Shown here piece by piece: positions 1 to 8,598 of a stretch of 64,000 nucleotides of DNA. Under the pieces are notes generated by a model. The model was not told where the DNA came from, made no database searches, and worked only from the letters and a program-made list of their open reading frames with translations. Origin of the DNA: Eubacterium sp. Its GTDB lineage: Bacteria; Bacillota; Clostridia; Lachnospirales; Lachnospiraceae. The stretch lies in NCBI GenBank assembly GCA_017433825.1, contig JAFRGL010000017.1, positions 1-64,000 of the forward strand. The letters are read 5' to 3'. How positions within the stretch are numbered: the first letter of the stretch is position 1; every line of letters starts with the position of its first letter. A program made the position numbers and the translations under genes.

Positions 1-97
1 CACGAAGAGAACGTGATGGATTTTGACGGATCGAGTGGAGTCCGAAGGACGACACGTTGCGGACGGAACGAAAGACCGTCTGCGGAAGATGACGACC

Positions 98-216
98 AAA
101 GAACTTGTCACTTTCGAAACAAAAAACTTGTCACTCATCATCATCCCCGGAAGTGCCTTGTTTATAAGGCCTACCGGGGATTTTTCTGTCTGTTTGAGTA
201 CAAAATGAGTACAAAT
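98..216. repeat. Short direct repeats at the left edge, possible mobile-element end
   Basis: The 11-mer AACTTGTCACT occurs twice, near 100 and 127, and the 10-mer TGAGTACAAA occurs twice in tandem near 196-216, with a terminator hairpin between them. Repeated short motifs next to a gene end resemble the multiple terminal repeats of IS21-type elements, but no transposase is visible in the window, so this is inference. Reading frames entering from the left stop at 16 and 26, so a plus-strand gene probably ends there. Nothing else is seen in 1-278. Confidence 0.3.
145..185 (+). terminator. Intrinsic terminator of a gene left of the window
   Basis: An outer stem CCCCGG/CCGGGG encloses an inner stem GCCTT/AAGGC and is followed by ATTTTT on the plus strand. 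It probably ends a transcript entering from the left. It lacks a T-run on the minus strand, so it is not the obvious terminator for the tldD-tldE transcript. Confidence 0.6.
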
Positions 217-278
217 AACGGTTTTTTGCAGATGCAGAAAACCTGCAGCTGCAAGGCTTTCTCTATCCAGGGACAGGT

Positions 279-1496
279 TCAGGCCTTTTCCACGTCCATT
301 TCAAATGCGCTGACGTCGAAGCCCTTTAACGGATCGTCATGAACGGTGCCGATATAGTCCTTCCCGAGCAGGTCGAAGAAATCACCGCTTATATTGAGCT
401 CCGGCAGGCGCCCTTTGAGCTCGCCGTCCTCCATCAGGTAAGAAAGCTGCACCGGCGTTGCAAAGTGCCCGCCGGGCGTGACGTCGCCGCCTTCCGCGAT
501 CATGACGAGTATTGCTTTACCGGGAACGAGTTCGCGGATACTCTTCGCAGTTTCGGTAAGATAAACTCCGTGGAAACCGGTTTCCGGCACTCCGTCATAA
601 TCGGCGCCGGCGCTGCCAAGGTTGGGGATGCCGTATGTGTCAGCGCTCTTTTTGGTCGTGAGCAGACCTTTCAGCACACCGTTTTCGATAAGGGCGGGCC
701 TCCTGTCAGGAGCGATGCAGCCCTCGGCGTCGAAGAAACATTCGCCATGCGCAGTCTCAGGGTTCATATCGTCCTTAAGGGTCAGCTTATCGGAGAAAAC
801 CTTCTCACCGAGCATGCCGCTCAAAAGCGAAGCGCCGGCGGCGTACATATCGCTTACAAAGTGGTTGAAATACCTGTAGAGGATCGTTTCGGCACCGATA
901 ACCACGGGGTACCTGCCGGACTCGATATCGACCGGCACGAAAAAGGCGTCATACTCCCTCTTAAACTCTTTCAGCAATGCCTCCTCATCGAAGCTGTCTC
1001 CGCTCCAGAAGAAGCCCGTATCGAACAGGTTGCCGCTGCCGCGGCTCTGCGCGAGCAGCTCTATCGATAGTTTTCTGCCGGAGCTTGCCAGATGCCTTCC
1101 ATTGGAGCTTTTGTACTCCGTACTGTTGTGAGAAATGCTGATTTTGTTTGAAAATGCGAAATTGGGGCAGAGTTCTCCGAGACGGTCAAGGAATCTTTGC
1201 ATGGTCGGGATAAACTTCGGTACCGGGATGATTTCGCCGTTGCGGATATCCTGCATTTCGAGTGCTCCTTCGAGCTTTTCGGGATACGGGATTGCAAAAG
1301 CAAGCGCTTCCTTTGCCTTTTCAGTCAGTTCCTTTTCGTTGGGTTCGCCCAGGCACCCGGCGACGCCGATGCAGCCGTTTTCATAAACGCGTACGGTGCC
1401 GGTGGTCTTTTCGATCTCACGGAAACTGTCGATTTTACCCGCAGTAACGTTGAGCGTTACGGAACGCCCGGTCGTTCTGATAAATTCTTTTTTCAT
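279..1496 (-). CDS. tldE: TldE/PmbA-family metalloprotease subunit
   Basis: About 405 aa. The protein aligns in character with the PmbA/TldE half of the TldD/TldE heterodimeric protease, which in enterobacteria trims leader peptides of modified peptides such as microcin B17 and degrades unfolded short peptides (family knowledge). TldE has no zinc site of its own and supports TldD; accordingly no HExxxH motif is present here. A GTG nine bases upstream (1505) is in frame, but the ATG at 1496 has a GGGGTG ribosome site six bases before it and is preferred. It follows tldD by 14 bp on the same strand, so the two are almost surely co-transcribed and form one complex. The substrate is unknown; no RiPP precursor or modification enzyme is seen nearby. 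Confidence 0.88.
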   Translation of the reverse strand: MKKEFIRTTGRSVTLNVTAGKIDSFREIEKTTGTVRVYENGCIGVAGCLGEPNEKELTEKAKEALAFAIPYPEKLEGALEMQDIRNGEIIPVPKFIPTMQRFLDRLGELCPNFAFSNKISISHNSTEYKSSNGRHLASSGRKLSIELLAQSRGSGNLFDTGFFWSGDSFDEEALLKEFKREYDAFFVPVDIESGRYPVVIGAETILYRYFNHFVSDMYAAGASLLSGMLGEKVFSDKLTLKDDMNPETAHGECFFDAEGCIAPDRRPALIENGVLKGLLTTKKSADTYGIPNLGSAGADYDGVPETGFHGVYLTETAKSIRELVPGKAILVMIAEGGDVTPGGHFATPVQLSYLMEDGELKGRLPELNISGDFFDLLGKDYIGTVHDDPLKGFDVSAFEMDVEKA

Positions 1497-1510
1497 TCTG
1501 ATCACCCCGG

Positions 1511-2848
1511 TTATTGAACGTTCATTTCGGATACTCTGACGAACGGGCCTCCGAAACCGACGGGCAGAGGATACTGCTCCATCTTGCCGCAGCCGCCGCT
1601 GACGAAGGAAAGGAGTTTGACGTCCTTTGTGAGCCCGTCAATGAGGCCTAGCGTTTCGAACACGCTGCCAGAAATAACGCTGATCTGCACCGGACGGCCG
1701 AGCCTGCCGTTCACTATTTCATAGGCAACTTTCGGTGCAATGGTGAAGGTGCTCATGCCGCTGCCGTGCTTGATGCTTTTGATGAAATAGCCTTTTTCAA
1801 TCGGCGAGATAAGCTCGTCGAAAGTCAGATTGCCGCCCTCGATATAGGTCGTCGTCATGCGGACGATGGGCTCGTATTCGCAGTCCACGGCGCGGGCGTT
1901 CCCGGTCAGATCCTCGCCGAGTGCAGCGGCAGTCTGTGCACTGTGCAGGCGGCCCGCAAGCACGCCGTTTTTGATGAGATAATTCCTGCGTGCTTTTGTT
2001 CCCTCGTCGTCGTAGGGAACGAAGCCGCTGCCCCGGACGCTGCCGCAGTCTGCAATGGAAAGAATCGGCGAACCGACTCTTTTGCCGAGCTGCCAGTCCT
2101 CTTTCATGGATTCGTCAGAAAGCATGAAGTCGGATTCCGATTTGTGTCCGAAGCTCTCATGGGCGAATACGCCCGCAGCCTCCGGAGAGAGTACGACGGG
2201 GTATTTTCCCGCCGCCACGGGCACGGAACTGCGAAGGCAGTCCGCCTGCTCACGGACGGAGCCGCGGACGGTTTCCTCAAGGCCGCAGAGTTCTTCAAAG
2301 CGGGTCACTCCGTTGCTCCAGCTGCCGTGGAACTGTTTTTCTCCCTCTGCCATCGCAAACGACAGGGAGATACCGCAAGTCTGATAATCATAGGTAATGT
2401 CTGAACCTAGGCTGGACATGAAGTGAAAAACACTGTTCCGGTCAAGGTAGTTCCCCTCCGGCATGGTGACTGCGGGCTCTTCCGTCAGTACTGGCAGGTA
2501 TGAAAGCAGAAGCTCCTGCTTTTTCGCAAGCGGTATATACCGGACGGAACAGTCCGAAAAGCTCATCAGCCTGTCGCGGTTTACCTCGAAGCGGCGGACA
2601 ATCGGATCATCAAGGATATCCGGATTCGCCGCCGCTGCGGCATAAAGCCCGTCCAGTGTCTTCTGCAAGTGGCCTACATCCGTCACGGATGCGTAGTACC
2701 AGAGCTTCCCGTCATAGACGAGCAGGAACGCCTGCTTTTCATTGCGGGTCTTCATTTCCTCGAGGACGCCTGCCTTATATGTGATTGTGGTGCGGAAGCG
2801 ATCCTCGATGCGGATGTCGGCATAATAGCCTTCTCTGAATTTGATCAT
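1511..2848 (-). CDS. tldD: TldD-family zinc metalloprotease
   Basis: 445 aa, the catalytic partner of the TldD/TldE peptidase. The zinc motif HESFGH (H230, E231, H235) matches the HExxxH of the family, and the conserved C-terminal Gly-Cys-Gly-Lys segment near residue 420 supplies the third ligand as known for TldD. The ATG at 2848 lies ten bases after AAAGGAG. The gene starts 14 bp after the stop of an XRE-TPR regulator and is followed by tldE, giving a compact three-gene unit. The enzyme should act in the cytoplasm, as no signal peptide is present. The usual TldD role is processing or degrading small peptides that thread into the closed dimer; the natural substrate cannot be read from this context. 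Confidence 0.9.
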   Translation of the reverse strand: MIKFREGYYADIRIEDRFRTTITYKAGVLEEMKTRNEKQAFLLVYDGKLWYYASVTDVGHLQKTLDGLYAAAAANPDILDDPIVRRFEVNRDRLMSFSDCSVRYIPLAKKQELLLSYLPVLTEEPAVTMPEGNYLDRNSVFHFMSSLGSDITYDYQTCGISLSFAMAEGEKQFHGSWSNGVTRFEELCGLEETVRGSVREQADCLRSSVPVAAGKYPVVLSPEAAGVFAHESFGHKSESDFMLSDESMKEDWQLGKRVGSPILSIADCGSVRGSGFVPYDDEGTKARRNYLIKNGVLAGRLHSAQTAAALGEDLTGNARAVDCEYEPIVRMTTTYIEGGNLTFDELISPIEKGYFIKSIKHGSGMSTFTIAPKVAYEIVNGRLGRPVQISVISGSVFETLGLIDGLTKDVKLLSFVSGGCGKMEQYPLPVGFGGPFVRVSEMNVQ

Positions 2849-2862
2849 AGGTATATGCTCCT

Positions 2863-3945
2863 TTATTCTTTTGCCTGTTCTGATGCTGATATACTGTCCC
2901 AGAGCGCGGACAGTTCTTCATTTCCGCTTTGCCTCACGACGTTTTCAACAGCGTCCATTGCGTCAGCGCCTAAATCGTCGTGTACGCTCGCCCCATCGAT
3001 CCGCTCGACAAACCGGACGTCGCTTTCGTCATAGCTTGGGGATGCATCGAAAAATCCTGCAAGCTCCCTGGCTTTTCTGAGGGAACCTGAGGCATCGTCC
3101 TTTCTGCCCTGAAGAAGCTGCACACAGGCAATCCCGGCAAGAGCGCCGCTGTTCACCTTGTCGAAAACGTTCGGCCGGCCATCCTTCCTCAGCCCGGACA
3201 GCAGCTCGCTTCCCAGGTGCAGTATCGCCTCGGCGGAAGCATAGTCGCTGCGCGAACCGTATAAGTTCACATAGCCGAAGACCACGCTGATAAACTCGGT
3301 CAGGAGCTTTGTCAGGGCCTCCGAAAGATACGGTGCCGCTTCCTCCGGATGATCACTGTCAGCCAGTATGCTGCCGATTTTATGGTTAAAAAGCCCATCG
3401 GCGTTGTGCCTCTTATAAAGCTCGATCGCCTTTTCCGTTTCTCCCAAACCCAGATATACTTCGGCCATTTTACCGTAAACGGTCTGCTCGCTGATCTCGG
3501 GGTCGGTATTCTGCGGCAGGAGCGCAAGCGCTTTTTCCAGCAGCTCCAAAGCGCGTCTTCCCTGTTTTTTGTCCTTGCTTTCAAGGAAGAACGCACGGTA
3601 AACCGTTGCGCATTCATTGACAATTCTGAAAGAATGCGGGTATTTCTTCAAAGCCTTTTCCGCTTCATCAAGTCCTGTGCGGTCTTTGCTGCGGCGGTAT
3701 TCCTGCAGGCGTCTGACCGTTGCGTCGAGGCGGTTGTCCTTTATTTCATAACCGAACAGTACGTCCAGCGACACGTCGAAAAAGTCCGCCATCTGAAGGA
3801 TCAGCCCGATATCCGGCACGGAGAGCTTTGACTCCCATTTATAGACGGCTCCGGTCGTGACGCCGAGAACCTCGGCGAGCTGCTCCTGTGTAAGCGACCT
3901 TTCCTTACGAAATAAACGTATATTTTCAGCAAGTTTTGTTTCCAT
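2863..3945 (-). CDS. XRE-family regulator with C-terminal TPR-like region
   Basis: 360 aa from the ATG at 3945, which has GGAGG just upstream; a longer reading frame to 4161 lacks a ribosome site and is rejected. Residues 5-64 form a Cro/cI-type helix-turn-helix (LTQEQLAEVLGVTTGAVYKW...). The remainder is alpha-helical with repeated pairs such as LGETEKAIELYKRH, typical of TPR arrays in peptide-responsive or self-contained regulators. It is the first gene of the unit with tldD and tldE, 14 bp before tldD. By context it likely controls that unit, perhaps itself too: a promoter and a 13-bp palindrome lie upstream. TPR regulators of Firmicutes often bind peptides, which would fit a peptidase operon, but that link is inference. 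Confidence 0.8.
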   Translation of the reverse strand: METKLAENIRLFRKERSLTQEQLAEVLGVTTGAVYKWESKLSVPDIGLILQMADFFDVSLDVLFGYEIKDNRLDATVRRLQEYRRSKDRTGLDEAEKALKKYPHSFRIVNECATVYRAFFLESKDKKQGRRALELLEKALALLPQNTDPEISEQTVYGKMAEVYLGLGETEKAIELYKRHNADGLFNHKIGSILADSDHPEEAAPYLSEALTKLLTEFISVVFGYVNLYGSRSDYASAEAILHLGSELLSGLRKDGRPNVFDKVNSGALAGIACVQLLQGRKDDASGSLRKARELAGFFDASPSYDESDVRFVERIDGASVHDDLGADAMDAVENVVRQSGNEELSALWDSISASEQAKE

Positions 3946-3973
3946 ATGCGGGCCTCCGTTTGTTTCTGCATCA

Positions 3974-4002
3974 ATTCTACTTAAACGATGGTCGGATGTA
4001 AA
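3974..4002 (-). promoter_or_regulatory. Sigma-A promoter of the XRE-tldD-tldE unit
   Basis: On the minus strand TTTACA and TAGAAT are 17 bp apart, about 30 bp before the regulator start at 3945. Upstream, at 4036-4048, sits the palindrome ATACTGGCAGTAT (perfect except its single central base), a candidate operator in the divergent intergenic region. Confidence 0.5.
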
Positions 4003-4204
4003 CCCACAATCAATACGAATCAGATAAAGATAATTATACTGGCAGTATGGCTTTTGGAAAAAATGAAAGCCGGCCTGGCAGGTCAGCAGACTGGATGACG
4101 GCGGCCGGGCAGACTGCGAAATAAAACTTTCGGAATGATATTCCCCTTTTATTCCCCGCATACTATAATAAAGATGGAAATATATCTGAGAAAAATGAGT
4201 TAAT

Positions 4205-4672
4205 ATGATGAATATGAAAACAGCCGGCTATAGATTGGAATTTGAATCGGAAGAAGCTGCCCGGAAAGCTCTGGAAGTCTGCAGGGAGCAGGCGGAGGGG
4301 ACAGGGTGGCAGGAAAATACGGACATTTTCGGGGATGCTGTTTATGTCCAGACGGACACGGTTCTTGCGGAAGATGACTTTGACGAAGACGGATATGATG
4401 ACGGAGAAACGCTGATTCAGCAGATTTGTCTGGCGCTGGCCTTCCGGTATCCGGACATGCCCTTTTCGGGCGTCTGTTATTTTAGTGACGACGAACAGAG
4501 GCTGCGGATACGAATCAGCATTACACATACGGATGATTATGTGCGTTTCATGTCAAGGAAAACCACACCGGAGAAGCAGGTTTTCCACAGTGTATTCTGG
4601 GACAGGCAGCCGGATGGCCGCCTGGAGAAAAGTGATTTCGGTATGCTGAGGGAGAGAAAACGGGGACAGTAA
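4205..4672 (+). CDS. Hypothetical acidic protein, 155 aa
   Basis: I do not recognise this family. It is a soluble, acidic protein without signal peptide or membrane segment. It has an acidic stretch (residues about 57-68, DDFDEDGYDDGE) and a second half with alternating beta-like segments (RLRIRISITH). Codon use resembles the neighbours and the frame is clean, so it is likely real. Start choice is uncertain: ATG codons at 4205, 4208 and 4214 are all possible, with no strong ribosome site. A TATAAT at 4164-4169 could be its -10 element, though no good -35 is visible. It diverges from the XRE regulator. Function unknown. Confidence 0.6.
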   Translation: MMNMKTAGYRLEFESEEAARKALEVCREQAEGTGWQENTDIFGDAVYVQTDTVLAEDDFDEDGYDDGETLIQQICLALAFRYPDMPFSGVCYFSDDEQRLRIRISITHTDDYVRFMSRKTTPEKQVFHSVFWDRQPDGRLEKSDFGMLRERKRGQ

Positions 4673-4681
4673 TAAGGACGG

Positions 4682-4711
4682 TTGACTTGCCGGTCAGAAG
4701 TATACTACAAT
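4682..4711 (+). promoter_or_regulatory. Promoter-like element, copy 1 of 2
   Basis: TTGACT and TACAAT are separated by 18 bp. The 32-bp block starting at 4681 matches the block at 20417 at 29 positions, including the spacer, so it is more than a chance consensus promoter. Downstream lies about 170 bp without a gene and then a terminator at 4851-4891. Confidence 0.55.
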
Positions 4712-4717
4712 AATTCT

Positions 4718-4891
4718 GCAGCATGACTGTTGTTTATTGAATATAAATAAAAATCATCATTGTTCAGTGACACTCACGGTGAGCCTGAAAATGACAAAAA
4801 CGTTGAACGTCTGACTGGGTAAAAAGAGAAAAAAAGAATATAGTATGACGAAGCCTTGTGTTGTGGAGATTCCGCAGCATGAGGCTTTTTT
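4718..4891 (+). ncRNA. Possible short untranslated transcript
   Basis: This segment of the 327-bp gene-free stretch 4673-4999 is bounded by a promoter-like element (4682-4711) and an intrinsic terminator (4851-4891). It holds a small hairpin (CTCAC/GTGAG) and an A-rich tract near 4821-4838, and no credible reading frame. It could instead be a promoter plus the end of the upstream gene's transcript. No known RNA family is recognised. Confidence 0.25.
4851..4891 (+). terminator. Intrinsic terminator
   Basis: AAGCCT pairs with AGGCTT around an inner stem TGTTGTGG/CCGCAGCA (two G-U pairs), followed by TTTTTT. Confidence 0.6.
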
Positions 4892-4931
4892 CTGTCCTGA
4901 AGCCTTGCGAATCTGCATTGGTGCATAAGAA

Positions 4932-4960
4932 TTGAAAAACGATATGGCAAGTGCTACAAT
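4932..4960 (+). promoter_or_regulatory. Sigma-A promoter of the 5000-5314 gene
   Basis: TTGAAA and TACAAT are 17 bp apart, ending 39 bp before the start codon at 5000. Confidence 0.6.
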
Positions 4961-4999
4961 GAATGATATAATCATCTTCATTTTCGGAAAGGAGTAACT

Positions 5000-5314
5000 A
5001 TGGTACCTCAACTGGCTTTTATGTATGTGGCACCCGGGGCGAAAGACTACAAGGATCTGAAGGTGACGGTCGCAAACGACTTCGCCAGCATGTATGTTAT
5101 CGGTGTCGGAAACTATGATCAGGCAGAGAAGGCTGCGAAGGAGCTCGTGGCGGAGGGCGTGAAGATCATCGAACTCTGCGGCGGTTTCGGCGCGATCGGC
5201 CTGGCCAGAGTGAAGAAAGCCGTGGGACCGGGCATCCCGGTCGGCGCGGTGCGTTTCGATTTTCATCCTGCGATGGGCTTTAAGACCGGAGACGACCTGT
5301 TTCCTGAGCAATAA
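5000..5314 (+). CDS. Small conserved protein, DUF6506-like
   Basis: 104 aa. The protein resembles a small Firmicute family that I recall as DUF6506 (from memory, unverified). Visible features are a hydrophobic start (MVPQLAFMYVAPG), a central alpha/beta segment with KIIELCGGFGAIGLARVKKA, and FDFHPAMG near the end. The single Cys, the glycine-rich turn and the late His are the likeliest functional residues. A clear ribosome site, GGAAAGGAG, precedes the ATG, and a good promoter lies at 4932-4960. It is followed after 32 bp by the MATE exporter on the same strand, so the two may be co-transcribed. No signal peptide. Function unknown. Confidence 0.75.
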   Translation: MVPQLAFMYVAPGAKDYKDLKVTVANDFASMYVIGVGNYDQAEKAAKELVAEGVKIIELCGGFGAIGLARVKKAVGPGIPVGAVRFDFHPAMGFKTGDDLFPEQ

Positions 5315-5346
5315 TTCACCGGCGGAAGCCGATTAGGGAGGATCCG

Positions 5347-6732
5347 ATGAAACGAGGAACTGTTGATCTGCTGCACGGCAATGTCCTGGGCAAGCTGCTG
5401 GCTTTTTCGGTCCCGCTGGTGCTGACGCAATGGCTGCAGACGCTGTTTAACTCTGCCGACAGCATGATCGTGGGCCGCTGGGGCGGAGAAGGCGCGCTGG
5501 CATCCGTGGGCTCGTCTTTCGTCCTGAACATGCTGATCATCTGTTTTTTCGGAGGGCTTGCCGCCGGCGTGACGGTCTGTACGGCGACGGACTGGGGAGC
5601 GGGAGACAGAGAGAGTTTCGACCGGACGGCCCACACGGCTATCCTGCTTGCGTTCCTGGTGGGCCTGTTCGCCACGGTGCTTTTCCAGATACTGACCCGG
5701 CCCGTGCTGACGGCTATGAATGTGCCGGAGGATATCCGGCCAGGCGCAATCCTGTATTTCCGGCTGTACCTGCTCGTCATCCCCGGCCAGATGGTCTATA
5801 ATTCCGGCGCAGGGATCATGCGCGCGCGGGGCGACTCGCAGCGGCCGCTGATCTTTCTTACGATCGCCGGTATCTGCAACGTCGGCCTGAACCTGCTCTT
5901 CGTCATTGCCTTCCGCTGGGGCGTCGCCGGTGTAGGCATCGCCACAGTCATCACGCAGTATCTGTCGGCGGTCATGGCACTGATCATCCTGTTCCGGCCG
6001 GGGTCGGAATACGGCATGCAGTTTTCCCGCCTGCGCCTGCATAAGGACAAAGTCATCCAAATCGTGCGGATCGGGCTGCCCGCGGGACTCCAGGCTTCGA
6101 TGCTCGCGGCATCGGATATCCCCCTGCAGACCTGCGTGAACAGTCTGGGATCGCTTGCGGTCGCGGGCAATGCTGCGGCCCTGAACCTGGACGGCTTCAC
6201 CTTCTCCGCGATGACGTCCCTCGGGCAGGGATTGATGGTCTTTACCGGCCAGTGCGTTGGCGCCAGGGATTTCCGCCGCGCACGGAAAGTGCTTTTAAAC
6301 GGCATGCTCATGATCGTTGGGGCCGGTGCGTTGGTGGGCTGGATCTGCGTTTTGTTCCGCATGCAGCTCGTCGGGCTGTTCCTGGCCGGAAATACGGAGG
6401 CGATCATGTTCGGGGAGCAGCGTGTCATGGCGGTCTGCAGCCTGGCGTTCATCTACGGTTTCCTGGAAAGCATGAATTCGTCCCTGCGCGGCTATGCGGT
6501 CTCCTTGCCGCAGGCTGTGATTAACGGGTTGGGCCTGTTCGGCTTCCGCACACTGTGGTCGATCTTTTACTTCCCGCATCATCGGGATCTGTTCCACCTC
6601 TATCTGTCGTATCCTGTGGCGTGGACGCTCTGTATTATCGCCATGGTGTCCATCTATGTGCCGATGGTGCGGCGGCGGCTCGCGCAGATCGAGGCGGAAG
6701 ATGCCGCGCGGACGCAGCCGCCGGACGCCTAG
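5347..6732 (+). CDS. MATE-family efflux transporter
   Basis: 461 aa, the usual length for MATE exporters, with about twelve hydrophobic helices. The N-terminus (LLAFSVPLVLTQWLQTLFNS, then DSMIVGRWGG) and the repeat of this layout in the second half (LPAGLQASMLAASDIPLQTC) are typical of the NorM/DinF-type fold with two six-helix bundles. Such proteins export cationic drugs or metabolites in exchange for sodium ions or protons across the cytoplasmic membrane; the substrate here is unknown. The ribosome site GGGAGGATCCG precedes ATG 5347. It lies 32 bp behind the 104-aa gene and is followed by a hairpin near 6805-6856. The stretch near residues 380-395 (RGYAVSLPQAVINGLGLFGF) is slightly atypical but shows no frame break. 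Confidence 0.92.
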   Translation: MKRGTVDLLHGNVLGKLLAFSVPLVLTQWLQTLFNSADSMIVGRWGGEGALASVGSSFVLNMLIICFFGGLAAGVTVCTATDWGAGDRESFDRTAHTAILLAFLVGLFATVLFQILTRPVLTAMNVPEDIRPGAILYFRLYLLVIPGQMVYNSGAGIMRARGDSQRPLIFLTIAGICNVGLNLLFVIAFRWGVAGVGIATVITQYLSAVMALIILFRPGSEYGMQFSRLRLHKDKVIQIVRIGLPAGLQASMLAASDIPLQTCVNSLGSLAVAGNAAALNLDGFTFSAMTSLGQGLMVFTGQCVGARDFRRARKVLLNGMLMIVGAGALVGWICVLFRMQLVGLFLAGNTEAIMFGEQRVMAVCSLAFIYGFLESMNSSLRGYAVSLPQAVINGLGLFGFRTLWSIFYFPHHRDLFHLYLSYPVAWTLCIIAMVSIYVPMVRRRLAQIEAEDAARTQPPDA

Positions 6733-6804
6733 TACCAGGGGGCTGCGTCGGGGAGATCATGTGTGAGATCCCGTTCGGAAAAACGGTAAACGATTCTGAC
6801 AGAA

Positions 6805-6856
6805 TGAAGGACTGACTCTCCGGCAAATCTGCCCCGGAGTGCCGGGCCTTCATTTT
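6805..6856 (+). terminator. Probable terminator after the MATE gene
   Basis: TGAAGG/CCTTCA forms an outer stem around an inner hairpin (CTCC-GGCA/TGCC-GGAG), followed by TTTT. The stem is interrupted, so strength is uncertain. Confidence 0.45.
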
Positions 6857-6909
6857 ACTATTATGCACATGCAGATTGTTATGGTATAATCAGCTGGAGG
6901 AGGCCAGAC

Positions 6910-8565
6910 ATGGAAGAGCGAAGAAACAGAATATTACACATATCCGGCATCATTTTATGTGTTCTGATGCTTATCTGTTTTTCCGCATGTGCAGGCGGAA
7001 AAGATACGGAAAAAGGCACCGCTGATGCCGGAAGTACGGAATCCGTTACCGCTGAAAGCAGTACAAAGTCCGCTGTCAGTGAAGCCGTTTCGGAAGAATC
7101 CGCCGGAACGGACACGGAAGAGCCTGTTGAAAACGATGCGGCAGAACCCGCCGGAACAGACACGGAAGAGCCTGCCGGAAACAGTACGGAAGAATACGTT
7201 GAGACTTATCCGCGGACAAAGATCAGTTTTACTTATAACAGCCTGTATGAGGGAACGCTGAACCCGAAGGGAACGGCAAGGCTTCTGGTTGTGCCGGTTG
7301 AGATCGAGGGCGGAGACCTGTTTGATGAAGCGGCCCTTACCAGGATAAAGGAAAGAATTGAAGGTCCGTATAACAATCCATACTGTCTCGATGTCAGACG
7401 GTATTACAACAATGCTTCCTACGGGCAGTTTGATATTGAATGCGACATAATGCCCGTCTACAGCCTGGGTATCACGCTTGACGAATGGACAGGGGACGAA
7501 CACAAGAGCATGTTTAAGTACCTCTATGCACAGGAAGCCATAGAATACAGTATCAGCCATTATGTTTCCGATCCCGGCGTCTATGATTCCGACGGGGACG
7601 GATTCCTTGACGGAGTCATCTGCGTTTACAATGAGCCGTCTGAGGTGGAAAATGTGAGCGGCTGCCCGCGGTACGGCGACGACGACGTCGAAAGATGTGC
7701 GGAAAATGCCAAAATCAGGATGTTCGTGGATACCATGCTGCATTGTTTCAATGATGCCACGGTCTATATGAGCAATACGGTTTCACATGAACTGGCGCAT
7801 TGTTTCGGCATCGAAGATTACTATGATTATCAGCGGATAAATGCGTTTTCTACTTTCTTTGACCTGCAGGGCGCGACTTACGGGGACTGGAACAGCTTCT
7901 CCAAGATGGCTGTCGGATGGATTGACCCCTACGTCATAACGCCTGACGTTGACAAAGTGACTGTCAGGCTGCGCAACAGTGCGGAGTATCCGGATGCCAT
8001 CCTGATACCGATAGGAGAGTGGAACGGTACGCCGTTTGACGAATATCTCCTCATCGATGTGATGGCCGACAGGGGAAACAACAGTCTTCCCTTCTCCTGG
8101 TACTATCAGACGGATCCCGAAAATGGCGGATCGGAAGACTATGGCGGCGTGAGACTGTATCATGTGGATGCCCGGCTGATGAAAAGGACGCATTATACGG
8201 GTGAAGGTCTCGGCTGGTTCGATGATTTTACCGGACAGGAACGATGTTCGGTATTCGATGTCTGCAGCGCTTATACCAACAGCACCAGTGAAGCCGACCG
8301 GATGAACGATTCTCCGGACAGGAATCCGGACTATCATCTGCTCTCGCTGATACCTGTTTCCGGAAAACCGGTTGGTGTATCCGAAAAGTTCTACAGTTCG
8401 TATCTTTTCCATACAGGCGATGTCTTTACGGCGGACAGGTACAGCGCATTTTTCCCGAACTATCCGCTGGGCAATAAAAGAGAAAGCATAAACTATAAAT
8501 TTACAGTGGACAGTTTCGATAACAAGACCAAGGAAGCGGTCATCACAATCGAAAAGGTAAACTGA
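6910..8565 (+). CDS. M6-type metalloprotease lipoprotein
   Basis: 551 aa. The N-terminus is a lipoprotein signal: basic start, hydrophobic stretch IILCVLMLICFSAC, and a lipobox cysteine at about residue 27. A low-complexity Thr/Glu/Pro/Ala linker follows (residues 30-100), with repeats of TDTEEP. The catalytic part carries HELAH (H293, E294, H297) and then CFGIED with D303, the extended zinc motif of the M6 (immune inhibitor A-like) peptidases. A calcium-loop-like DSDGDGFLDG lies near residue 230. The protein is probably anchored to the outer face of the membrane and cuts host or matrix proteins, an inference from the family. Start ATG 6910 follows CTGGAGGAGG. It appears to be its own unit, with a small unknown gene behind it. 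Confidence 0.85.
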   Translation: MEERRNRILHISGIILCVLMLICFSACAGGKDTEKGTADAGSTESVTAESSTKSAVSEAVSEESAGTDTEEPVENDAAEPAGTDTEEPAGNSTEEYVETYPRTKISFTYNSLYEGTLNPKGTARLLVVPVEIEGGDLFDEAALTRIKERIEGPYNNPYCLDVRRYYNNASYGQFDIECDIMPVYSLGITLDEWTGDEHKSMFKYLYAQEAIEYSISHYVSDPGVYDSDGDGFLDGVICVYNEPSEVENVSGCPRYGDDDVERCAENAKIRMFVDTMLHCFNDATVYMSNTVSHELAHCFGIEDYYDYQRINAFSTFFDLQGATYGDWNSFSKMAVGWIDPYVITPDVDKVTVRLRNSAEYPDAILIPIGEWNGTPFDEYLLIDVMADRGNNSLPFSWYYQTDPENGGSEDYGGVRLYHVDARLMKRTHYTGEGLGWFDDFTGQERCSVFDVCSAYTNSTSEADRMNDSPDRNPDYHLLSLIPVSGKPVGVSEKFYSSYLFHTGDVFTADRYSAFFPNYPLGNKRESINYKFTVDSFDNKTKEAVITIEKVN

Positions 8566-8598
8566 CAGGAATACAATCCGTAAGAGGGGGCAGAAATA

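Noticed and set aside
13-342. Plus-strand reading frame at the left edge
   Set aside because: It crosses a terminator and runs into the 3' end of tldE; its composition is not protein-like and there is no ribosome site.
5347-6732. Frameshift within the MATE gene near residue 385
   Set aside because: The local sequence is unusual, but flanking helices align in one frame and no stop occurs.
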